This document shows positions 23,252 to 30,745 of a stretch of 64,000 nt of DNA, one piece after another. How positions within the stretch are numbered: position 1 is the first letter of the stretch; each line of letters begins with the position of its first letter. Source of the stretch: Betaproteobacteria bacterium (GTDB lineage Bacteria; Pseudomonadota; Gammaproteobacteria; Burkholderiales; Thiobacillaceae). The stretch is from positions 106,066 through 170,065 of the forward strand of contig JACRAU010000023.1 in assembly GCA_016234655.1 (NCBI GenBank), given 5' to 3'. The position numbers were made by a program, and so were the translations under genes. The notes under the pieces are model-generated. The model saw nothing but the letters and a program-made list of their open reading frames with translations, searched no databases and was not told the DNA's origin.

Positions 23252-23539
23252 CTATGGTGCGAAACCCTGTACACGCCAAATTATCTGCATGGCAAGCATC
23301 TGAACTGCCCACCATTGACCAACGAGCAACAAGAGTACTATGCTGAGTCTGAAAAGTCGGTTGCCTGCATTGGCAATAAAAAACACGCCAGAAATAACGA
23401 TATGAAGAAATGCAAGCAGGCCAAGTGCAAACCAATATGTATCCCCCAATTGCCATAGCAATTTGTCGACCGCTATTGTGCATAGTGCAACGCTTGCGCA
23501 AGCTGTAAGGGCAACAAGTTTGTTATGGTGCATTTTCAT
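23252..23539 (-). CDS. Small membrane protein, candidate immunity protein for the PLA2-like RHS tip
   Basis: A 95-residue protein of unknown family with three hydrophobic segments (LVALTACASVALCTIAVDKL; YWFALGLLAFLHIVISGVFF; LFRLSIVLLLLVGQWWAVQM). ATG 23539 overlaps the stop of the upstream gene in an ATGA, the same coupling seen in the second module. A membrane-located neutraliser would suit a tip predicted to attack phospholipids. Composition is AT-richer than the core genome. The immunity role is inferred from size, topology, overlap and position. Confidence 0.72.
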   Translation of the reverse strand: MKMHHNKLVALTACASVALCTIAVDKLLWQLGDTYWFALGLLAFLHIVISGVFFIANAGNRLFRLSIVLLLLVGQWWAVQMLAMQIIWRVQGFAP

Positions 23540-25878
23540 TGTCCAAAGATAAGGATGGCACCTCTCAAGAACTGCTTTGTGTCACGTTCAGTGCCAGGCT
23601 TAGGGGGCATTGGCCATTTTCTGGGATCGTCAGGCAGAGATTGAAGCTCGCTGACTAATTTGGTGTTACATGATTTCTTCGATTCGCCAGAATCGAAACA
23701 TTGGTCATGTCGCATATAGCATGCATCAGCGCTATCGAGTGGTGATGCATTTCCAGTGTGCCCACCAGTAATACCACCACTCAAATTACCGCCTCCCCAG
23801 TTTCCATTTCTTGGGCCATCTAAGATGGTTCTGCCTGGCCCCGGAGGCCACCAGATCGTTTTATCCAGGCCAAGAGGATCTGCGTAGGTGAGCGAATTTG
23901 AATTTACATACGCATACGCATTCAATCCCCCCGCCAACCCCACCGGATCACTCTGCCCATACCGCCCCAAATCCGGCAGATAATTGTCCCGATAGTAGTT
24001 GTAGTGCGCCCCCGTCTCCTGATCGTAATACTGCCCCGGGAACCTCAAATTCAGCGCGAACTTCACCCTATCCCCATCCGCATCCTCGTCCGCTGCACCG
24101 GCGCCGAACGGCTCGCCCAGCGGATCGTTCTTCCAGACCACCTTGTTCTTGTCGTCGGTCACGATGCGCGGCATGCCCAGGTGGTCGGGGTGGATATAGA
24201 ACACCCCCTTCATCTGCGCCAGCACCGTTACGTTAAGCGGCGGCGAGACGGTGACGCCGCCCTTGTTGTCGGTCGCCTGGGCCGTGATCGCGTAGCTGCC
24301 GACCGGCACGTTGCTCCAGTCGTAGACATAGGGCGCCTGGCTGGCGGTGCCCAGCAGGTTGCCGTCCTGATAGAACGCCACCTTCGTTACCTTGCCGTCG
24401 GCGTCACTCGCATCGGCGGCGAGCTTGACCGTGGCCGGGGCGACGAAGGGCTGGTCGGCTTGCTGCGGCGAGGTCAGCGCGACTTGCGGCGGCTGGTTGG
24501 GCACTACCGTCACCGGCACAGCAGTCGAAACGGTCGAGATGCCCAGGTTGTCCGTGGCAATGGCGGTCAGGCTGTAGCTGCCCGGCATCACCTTGTCCCA
24601 GGTGAAGGCATAGGGTGTTTGGCTGACGCTGCCGAGCAGGACGTCGCCCTGGTAGAACGCCACCTTGGCGATGCTGCCGTCGCTGTCGGCGGCATCGGCC
24701 GTGAGGCTCAGCGTGGCCGGCGCGATCAGGTCGTCCACCGGTGTGGCGGCGAGGCGGACCGTGGGCGGGATGTCCGCCGTGGCGGTTATCGCGGCCGAGA
24801 CGGCGCTGGCGCCGTAGTTATCGGTGGCGACGGCGGTGAGGCTGTAGGCCCCCGGCGCGGCGTTGGGCAAGGTAAAGCTGTATGGCGCCTGGGTGGCGCT
24901 GCCGAGCAGCACGCCGCCCTGGTAGAACTCGACCTTGGCGATGCTGCCGTCGCTGTCGGCTGCATCTGCGGTCAGCACGAGGTCGGTGGGCGCGGCCAGC
25001 ACCGCCCGGTCGGCCGGGCTGGTGAGCACAACCGTGGGCGGGGCGTTGACGATGATGGGCACCGGGGCCGAGGTGGTGGCGGCGCCGTGGTTGTCGGTGG
25101 CGACGGCGGTCAGGCTGTAGCTGCCGGCCGGGGCGTCGGCCCAGGTGATGGCATAGGGCGCTTGGCTGGCCGTGCCGAGCAACACGCCGCCTTGGTAGAA
25201 CGCCACCTGCGCGATCTGCCCATCGCTGTCGGCGGCGTCGGCCTCGAGCGCGATGCTGGCCGGCGCGGTGACGACGGTATTCGCGGCGGGTGCGGTGACC
25301 ACCACCGTGGGCGGCGCATTGACGATGATCTCGACCGGCGCGGAGCGGGCGTCGTGCTCGGGGTTGAGCTTGTACCCTTTTCCGTCCTTGCCTTTGCTGT
25401 CGTCATTGTCATCTTTGCTGCGCTTGTCCTCCTTGTCGCCTTTGCCTTCCAGTTTCCGCCTGTCGTCTTCCTCCAGTTTGTTGTTGGAGGCAATGGCGGT
25501 CAGGCTGTATGTGCCGGCCGGCACCTGGCGCCAGGTGAGGCTGAACGGCGCCTGGGTGGCGATGCCGATCAGGGTTTTGCCTTGGAAGTAGGCCACCCAG
25601 CGGATGGGCTTGTTTTTCTGGCTGGACTGCGCATCGACTGTGAGCGCGATATCGGCCGGCGCGGTGACGACGGTGCCGGGCAGCGGGCCGGTGATGGCGA
25701 CGCTGACCTTGGGTTTTTTGTCGTCGTCGCTGTCCTTGTCTTTCTCGGGTTCCTTGGTCTGCTGGCTTGGCTGGCTGGTCGTTTCGGTCTTCGCCGCCTG
25801 GGCGGCAAGGGGCAGCAGCGTGAAGGCCGCGATCAGGCCGGCGAGCAGGGCTTGAACGGGAGCGGTGGTTTTGGTCAT
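23536..25878 (-). CDS. Secreted Ig-like / RHS core protein with phospholipase-A2-like C-terminal tip (RHS part 3)
   Basis: A 780-residue protein. It has a Sec signal peptide (1-28, ending LPLAAQA) and a Lys/Asp/Glu-rich linker. Five Ig-like domains follow (about 55-550), with a second charged insert after the first. The RHS core runs from about 554 to 666: YIHPDHLGMPRIV, NDPLGEPFGA, RFPGQYYDQETG, QSDPVGLAGGLNAYAY. The variable tip starts at DPLGLDK (667). The tip contains ACYMRHDQC (His724-Asp725, flanked by Cys720 and Cys727), close to the phospholipase A2 His active-site pattern, so membrane-lipid hydrolysis is proposed. ATG 25878 has GGAGAG upstream. The gene lies 17 bp after RHS part 2 and is translationally coupled (ATGA) to a small membrane protein. 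The core continues exactly where part 2 stops. Confidence 0.85.
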   Translation of the reverse strand: MTKTTAPVQALLAGLIAAFTLLPLAAQAAKTETTSQPSQQTKEPEKDKDSDDDKKPKVSVAITGPLPGTVVTAPADIALTVDAQSSQKNKPIRWVAYFQGKTLIGIATQAPFSLTWRQVPAGTYSLTAIASNNKLEEDDRRKLEGKGDKEDKRSKDDNDDSKGKDGKGYKLNPEHDARSAPVEIIVNAPPTVVVTAPAANTVVTAPASIALEADAADSDGQIAQVAFYQGGVLLGTASQAPYAITWADAPAGSYSLTAVATDNHGAATTSAPVPIIVNAPPTVVLTSPADRAVLAAPTDLVLTADAADSDGSIAKVEFYQGGVLLGSATQAPYSFTLPNAAPGAYSLTAVATDNYGASAVSAAITATADIPPTVRLAATPVDDLIAPATLSLTADAADSDGSIAKVAFYQGDVLLGSVSQTPYAFTWDKVMPGSYSLTAIATDNLGISTVSTAVPVTVVPNQPPQVALTSPQQADQPFVAPATVKLAADASDADGKVTKVAFYQDGNLLGTASQAPYVYDWSNVPVGSYAITAQATDNKGGVTVSPPLNVTVLAQMKGVFYIHPDHLGMPRIVTDDKNKVVWKNDPLGEPFGAGAADEDADGDRVKFALNLRFPGQYYDQETGAHYNYYRDNYLPDLGRYGQSDPVGLAGGLNAYAYVNSNSLTYADPLGLDKTIWWPPGPGRTILDGPRNGNWGGGNLSGGITGGHTGNASPLDSADACYMRHDQCFDSGESKKSCNTKLVSELQSLPDDPRKWPMPPKPGTERDTKQFLRGAILIFGQ
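24231..25355. repeat. Tandem Ig-like coding repeats
   Basis: Four direct repeats of about 270 bp, each encoding one Ig-like domain with the pattern PPTV.LT.PA, LTADAADSDGSIAKV.FYQ, LLG.A.QAPY and YSLTA.ATDN. A fifth, more divergent unit lies at about 25490-25700. Related copies occur at 22020-22860 in the orphan module. The repeats give homology for recombination between the two modules. Confidence 0.8.
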
Positions 25879-25895
25879 TTTCTCTCTCCCCGTTC

Positions 25896-28397
25896 TTATT
25901 GGACGACGGCCAGCGGCAGGTCGCCGAGCCAAATGTAATCGCGGAAGCGGCTGCCGTCGGCGGCGGATTCGGCGATCAGCCGGCCTTGCAGGTCGTAATG
26001 GAACACGGTGTCGGTGTCGCCATTCCGTTTGCGCACGCGTTGGCCCAGCGCGTTCACCTCGTAGCCGGTGCTGGCCGCAGCCAGGATCGCGCGGGTCAGC
26101 CGGCCCCGGCTGTCGTAACTGAATTGCCGCTGGCCGTCGTTGGTGAGGCTGCCATTTGCGTCGTAGCTGTAGGCCTTGGCCGTGGCCCCGGCGGCGGACA
26201 GCACGCGGTTGCTGGCCGGGTCGATGGCGTAGCTGTTGGTCACGCTGCCGCGCGTGTCCTGGCTGCGGTTGCCGTTGGCGTCGTAGCCGTAGCCCAAGGT
26301 GGCGCCGGGCAGGGCCGCGCCGGTCAGCCGGTCGAGCGCGTCGTAGCCGTAGCTGGCGCTCGCCGCCGGGTTGCCGGTGTTGCTCTGCGCGGTGATGCGC
26401 GAGGCGGCGTCGAGCGTGAGCTGCCAGGTGTCGCCACCGAGGGTGACGGCCTGAATCCGGCCCTGGTTGTCGAAGCTGCGGTTCAGCGTGGCGCCGGCGC
26501 CGTTGGCGTAGCCGGCCACGGCGCCGAAGGGCTGGTAGCGCACGGCGCTCGCCAACACCTTGGTCTGGCCGTTGTCGGTGAGCCGCAGCTCATTGATGCG
26601 GCCGGCGGCGTCGAAGCCGTAGTCGATGCCGCGGCCCGAGGGGTAGTCGACGCCGACGAGCCGGCCCTGGGCATAGCGATAGCGGGTGGCGTAGTCGATG
26701 CCGGCCACGGTGCGCGTCTCGCCGGTGACGCGGCCCTGGGCGTCGTAGGCATAGCGGGTGACGCGGGCGAGCGTGCCGTCCGCCGCGCGTTCCTCGATGC
26801 CGGCAAGCCGGCCCACGCCGTTGCCGCCCTGGTCGTAGACGTAGCTCGTGCGGCTGCCGTCGGCATGGCTGGCCTGGGTCAGCCGGTTGAGGGCGTCGTA
26901 GCCGTAGCTCGTGGTCTGGCCTTTGGCGTCGGTGCGGCTGACCAGGTTGCCGGCGTCGTCGTAGGCGCTCTGGGTGGTGCCGCTGTCGGGCGAAGCCAGC
27001 CGGGTCACGTTGCCCAAGCCGTCTGTGGTCATCGCGGTGGTGAGTCCGCGCGGGTCGGTCACCGTGGCGAGTCGGCCCAGCGCGTCGTAGCCCAGGGCGG
27101 TGATGCCGCCGGCCGGGTCGGTGCTGCTCACCATGCGGTTCAAGGCGTCGTAGGCATAGCCGGTGGCCCGGCCCAGCGGGTCGATCATGCGGGTGCGGTT
27201 GCCGCCGGCGTCGTACTCGAACTGGGTGGCCGGGCCGACTATGGCGGCGAAGCGGTTGCCGCTGCGCCGGGTTATTTTGCGCTGGGGCGTCGCCTTCTTT
27301 TTTTCGGCTTCGGGTAAGGGCGCCTCGACCGCAGGCGCCGGGGCTGCGATGGCCGGTGCAGGCGCCGGGGCGAAGTTGATGGCATTGATCGTGTTGCTGC
27401 CGGCCGCTTGGCCAGACTCCTTGTTTTTTTCCTTGTCGCCGCCGGTTTGCGTGTTGTTATTGGGCCGTGGCGCGACGCGCACGAACTGGGTCACCAGGTC
27501 GCGGCCATCGAGCCGTTTCTGCACCGCCAGGGTGACGGCCTGGTCGCCCAGGTTTTGGCCGGGCCGCAGTTGGAAGCGCACGTCGCCGGCCGGCGTGGCG
27601 GCGGTGTCGAACAGGCTCAACACGCTGGCCGCTTGCGGCTCGATGCGCTGCACGTCTTCGATGGCAAGGTTGCCGGCGGCGCCGGCCTCGAAGGCCAGCG
27701 GCGCCCCGGCCGGCACATCGAGGTCGCGGTTGAATTCGGCCAGCGCGGTGGGCACCAGTTGCACCGGCTGCTTGAGTTGCTTGCCGCCGGGGCTGAGCCG
27801 CCAATCGAGCTGGAAGCTCAGGGCCTCGCCCAGGCGATAAGGCAGCGGCGTTTGCACCACGGCCACCGGGCCGCTGGGGCCGTTGGCCGATACATAGGGC
27901 AGGGCCGCCTGTTCCGGCCCGCCCTTGACGCCTTCGAGCTGAGCGTTGCCGGCCTGGGTGAGGGGCAGCACCGGCACGAGTTGTTCCGTGCCGGCGGTCA
28001 CCGCCTGGCGTGCGCGCAGCGGGGCGGCGAGCGCGGCGGCCGGCACGATGGCGATGGCCTGGCGCCATTCGCGCGTCGCGCCGTCGGCCCCGGCGATGCG
28101 GGCGCGCAGCTCGGCCTTCACGTCGGCGAAGCGGTCGAGGTCGATGGCCGGGTGCAGGCGCAGTTGCAACTGGCCGTCGGTCGCGCGCGTCTGCTGGAAG
28201 CTAGCGAGCAGGCCGGTTTCTCGTCCGGCCTCGATCAAATTCAACTCGGCCAGACGCTCTTTCTCGGCAAGTGGCAGGGTGAAGGTCAGGTCGTCGGCGC
28301 CGTTGGGGTCGCCGTCGGTGACCACGCGGATATCGGCGGCGGCCGGCAAGGCGGCCAGCAGCAGGCAGGCGGCGAAAAGGCGGGTGCGCTTGTGCAT
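25896..28397 (-). CDS. Secreted YD-repeat protein (RHS part 2)
   Basis: An 833-residue protein with a Sec signal peptide (MHKRTRLFAACLLLAALPAAA) and a region of unknown fold (about 22-310). A Pro/Ala/Lys linker (about 312-380) follows, then YD repeats from about 391 to the end: YDAGGNRTRMIDPLGRATGY, YDALNRM, YDALGRL and many more. It stops at RDYIWLGDLPLAVVQ, the point where ordinary RHS proteins continue directly into YIHPDHLG. ATG 28397 is preceded by AAGGAGA. An in-frame extension to 28514 overlaps the previous gene and is ignored. The gap after RHS part 1 is 10 bp. It is predicted to be exported to the periplasm and to form the middle of an RHS shell with its neighbours. Confidence 0.85.
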   Translation of the reverse strand: MHKRTRLFAACLLLAALPAAADIRVVTDGDPNGADDLTFTLPLAEKERLAELNLIEAGRETGLLASFQQTRATDGQLQLRLHPAIDLDRFADVKAELRARIAGADGATREWRQAIAIVPAAALAAPLRARQAVTAGTEQLVPVLPLTQAGNAQLEGVKGGPEQAALPYVSANGPSGPVAVVQTPLPYRLGEALSFQLDWRLSPGGKQLKQPVQLVPTALAEFNRDLDVPAGAPLAFEAGAAGNLAIEDVQRIEPQAASVLSLFDTAATPAGDVRFQLRPGQNLGDQAVTLAVQKRLDGRDLVTQFVRVAPRPNNNTQTGGDKEKNKESGQAAGSNTINAINFAPAPAPAIAAPAPAVEAPLPEAEKKKATPQRKITRRSGNRFAAIVGPATQFEYDAGGNRTRMIDPLGRATGYAYDALNRMVSSTDPAGGITALGYDALGRLATVTDPRGLTTAMTTDGLGNVTRLASPDSGTTQSAYDDAGNLVSRTDAKGQTTSYGYDALNRLTQASHADGSRTSYVYDQGGNGVGRLAGIEERAADGTLARVTRYAYDAQGRVTGETRTVAGIDYATRYRYAQGRLVGVDYPSGRGIDYGFDAAGRINELRLTDNGQTKVLASAVRYQPFGAVAGYANGAGATLNRSFDNQGRIQAVTLGGDTWQLTLDAASRITAQSNTGNPAASASYGYDALDRLTGAALPGATLGYGYDANGNRSQDTRGSVTNSYAIDPASNRVLSAAGATAKAYSYDANGSLTNDGQRQFSYDSRGRLTRAILAAASTGYEVNALGQRVRKRNGDTDTVFHYDLQGRLIAESAADGSRFRDYIWLGDLPLAVVQ

Positions 28398-28407
28398 GGT
28401 CGTCTCC

Positions 28408-30564
28408 TTATTCCGCAGCCGTGCCGGTGATGGCTTGTAGGCGGCCCAAGGCATCGTAGACGCGGTCGATGTGCCGGGCGAGCTGGCCCGATGGGTCGAA
28501 GCTGTCTTCGGCAATGCGATTGCCCAAGGCGTCGAGGGTGTAGGCGATGCGATTGCCGGCGCTGTCTTGGATTTGGGTCAACCTATGCGCGGCATCGTAG
28601 CTGTAGTTGAGGGCGGCGCCGTCCGGCAGCATCACGCCGGTCAACTGGCCGACAGCGTCGTAGCGATATTGCGTGGTCTCGCCCGCCGCGCTGCGGCTGA
28701 TGAGCCGCTGCCGGTTGTCGTAGGCCAGCGTGGTCGTCACGCCGTTGGCATCGGTCACCTGGGTCGGTTGGCCGTGCGCGGTGTAGCCGCCGAGCCGGGT
28801 CGTCTGGCCCAGCGGGTTGGCGATGCTGGCGAGGTTTCCTTGCGCGTCGTAGCCATAAGTGGTGATGTCGGCCACGTCGCTGCGCGGGCCATCGGCGCTC
28901 GCTATCTGGCCGGCCGCGTTGTAGCTATAAGCCTGGCTGCGGCTGGCGCCGCTACCTTGTTCGGTCTTGGCCAGCAGATTGCCCTGGGCGTCGTAGCTGT
29001 AGTCGGTGGTCAGCAAGGGCGTGCCGCTCGCCGTGCCGCCGGCATATACCTTCACTTGCACCGGCAAGCGCAACGTGGCGTGCCACGTGGTCGTCGTCGT
29101 GCGCGCTTGCGGGGTGCCGGCCGCCTCGGTGCGGCTCGTCTCCAGATTGCGCGCGAGGTCGTAGCTGTAGGTGGTCTTCACCCCGTTGAAATCGGTACGC
29201 GACGCGACGTTGCCATTGGCGTCGTAATCGATCTGGCTTGCTGCCGGGCCGCAGCCGGCACCGGCCGGTTGGTCGAGGCCGGCGCTCTTGGCCACGCCGA
29301 GCACCGTCTTGAACCGATAGGTGCGAGTGGTGCCCAGGGCATCGGTCACACTGGTCGTGCCGTCGGCGTTGTAGGCGATTTGGGTATGGTCTGCACCGCC
29401 GGCATGCTCGGACAGCACGGCCCGGCCCTGGGCATCGTAGCCCCAAGTGGCGAAGCGGTTGCCGTTCTCGTCGGTGATGCCGGTCAGCACATGGGGCGAG
29501 GCGGCGACCTCGTAGTGATAGACGCGCGTGCCGCCACCCGGATAGGTCACCGAGGACAGGTTGTTGTTGGCGTCATAGCTGTAGGCAAACACCCCGCCGG
29601 CCGGGTCGGTCATGCCGGCGATGCGGCCGTTCGCGTCAAAGGTAAAGCTCAGCTTGCGGCCGTAGAGGTCGGTGATCGTGACAAGTTGGCCGGCGGCGTT
29701 GTAGGCGTAGGTCTGGCTCAGACCCTGGCGGTTGCTGGCTTGCTGCAGCTTGCCGCTCGCGTCGTAGGTCTCGACGCTGTCATCCGAGGCGGTATAACGC
29801 CAGCGGCCGTCGGCCAAGCGTTCGAGCCGGTCGGTGACGTCGGCGTCGGGTTTCCATAGGCCGTTGACGAGATTGAAGGCCAGTATCCGGCCGCTGGGCC
29901 GCTGGGCATTGAGGCTGCTACTGGTAATGCCGGTGAGCTTGGCGAAGGCGGTCCAATTGGCGCCGAGTTCGCCACTTAGGGTGCTTTGGCTGTTGTAATG
30001 GCGATTAAATTCAAGCGGGAAGGCGCCGCGTGCCTTGTAGTCGGTCTCGACTTGGTATTTGTTGGCGGTGCCGGCGTGGATGGGGTTGCCGATGCAGGCG
30101 TCAGCGTCGGGCGGACCCTGGGTCTTTGGTGATGTCCTATCCTCGATGCATTGATTTCCGGATTCTGTATGGCCGCTGTTACATGTGCATGTGCCATTCG
30201 TTAGTGTGGAATTGGTGGGGCATGTGGTCGTTGAGGTGATGGTGGCGATGCGTAGTGCATTGCTTCTACCTATGTCCCCGGTATTGCAGTTGATATGGTC
30301 TTCGTATGTGTAGCAGTTTGAGCCTGATACTAAGAAAGACTTGAGTTGTGCTCTGTATCCCGTGAAATTGCAGCCTGTAGTAATGCGCGAGTTTGCATAG
30401 TTTGCGCAGGCGGATAGCGCAGAATCGCCAATGGCAGAACCATTTGAACCAGTCACGGTGTAAATAGTGATCGCATGTGCGTTTAGGGTAATGAAGAATG
30501 TGATCACACCCAGAACCATGCGCAGCCCAAGACGCATACTCGTCTTATCGAGCGGAAAATTCAT
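28408..30564 (-). CDS. Secreted DUF6531 / YD-repeat protein (RHS part 1)
   Basis: A 718-residue protein. It has a signal peptide (1-31, with VLGVITFFITLNAHA), then a cysteine-rich domain (about 32-157) whose end (CPTNSTLTNGTCTCNSGH then C) looks EGF-like. A DUF6531-type entry segment follows (about 157-235, GNPIHAGTANKYQVETDY and FPLEFNRHYNSQ), then YD repeats to the end. It stops at YDALGRLQAITGTAAE, where full-length RHS proteins continue into further repeats of the type that open part 2. ATG 30564 has GGGAGG upstream at good spacing. It is the first gene of the RHS operon. The N-terminal Cys-rich coding region is AT-richer than the rest, suggesting separate acquisition. Confidence 0.87.
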   Translation of the reverse strand: MNFPLDKTSMRLGLRMVLGVITFFITLNAHAITIYTVTGSNGSAIGDSALSACANYANSRITTGCNFTGYRAQLKSFLVSGSNCYTYEDHINCNTGDIGRSNALRIATITSTTTCPTNSTLTNGTCTCNSGHTESGNQCIEDRTSPKTQGPPDADACIGNPIHAGTANKYQVETDYKARGAFPLEFNRHYNSQSTLSGELGANWTAFAKLTGITSSSLNAQRPSGRILAFNLVNGLWKPDADVTDRLERLADGRWRYTASDDSVETYDASGKLQQASNRQGLSQTYAYNAAGQLVTITDLYGRKLSFTFDANGRIAGMTDPAGGVFAYSYDANNNLSSVTYPGGGTRVYHYEVAASPHVLTGITDENGNRFATWGYDAQGRAVLSEHAGGADHTQIAYNADGTTSVTDALGTTRTYRFKTVLGVAKSAGLDQPAGAGCGPAASQIDYDANGNVASRTDFNGVKTTYSYDLARNLETSRTEAAGTPQARTTTTTWHATLRLPVQVKVYAGGTASGTPLLTTDYSYDAQGNLLAKTEQGSGASRSQAYSYNAAGQIASADGPRSDVADITTYGYDAQGNLASIANPLGQTTRLGGYTAHGQPTQVTDANGVTTTLAYDNRQRLISRSAAGETTQYRYDAVGQLTGVMLPDGAALNYSYDAAHRLTQIQDSAGNRIAYTLDALGNRIAEDSFDPSGQLARHIDRVYDALGRLQAITGTAAE

Positions 30565-30604
30565 GAAAGCCTCCCACAGCTTATCGTTTATCGATTTTGC
30601 CCAA

Positions 30605-30634
30605 ATCCTAGCAAACGACTTGGCCGTGCCTCAA
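30605..30634 (-). promoter_or_regulatory. Candidate promoter of the RHS operon
   Basis: On the minus strand TTGAGG (30634-30629), an 18-bp spacer and TAGGAT (30610-30605) lie about 40 bp upstream of the RHS part 1 start codon. The surrounding 150 bp are the only sizeable non-coding stretch before the operon. Confidence 0.35.
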
Positions 30635-30711
30635 TAGACCCTTCGATATAGATGCCTGCCATCCCGCTTCCGCCCGCCCTGTCAACCCCGCCCGGCCGCC
30701 CGGCCATCGGG

Positions 30712-30734
30712 TAAAATCGCGCTTTTCCCCATCG
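30712..30734 (+). promoter_or_regulatory. TAAAAT -10-like element before purL
   Basis: GGTAAAATCGCGCTTTTCC, with TAAAAT at 30712-30717, lies 28 bp before the purL ATG. Almost the same block occurs before typA (36348) and accA (42954). A matching -35 is not obvious. Confidence 0.45.
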
Positions 30735-30745
30735 CCGGATCAGTT

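Noticed and set aside
22989-23501. A minus-strand open frame overlapping the candidate immunity gene and the orphan module
   Set aside because: It only strings together the antisense/out-of-frame signal-peptide relic and repeat sequence; it is used here as evidence of decay, not as a gene.
22020-25355. Regularly spaced repeats that might suggest a CRISPR-like array
   Set aside because: The repeat period is about 270 bp, the units are coding Ig-like domains with no unique spacers of constant length, and no cas genes are present.
24004-25938. A 644-codon plus-strand open frame with a repetitive predicted protein
   Set aside because: It is the complement of the Ig-like repeat array of RHS part 3; the repetition reflects the repeats on the coding strand.
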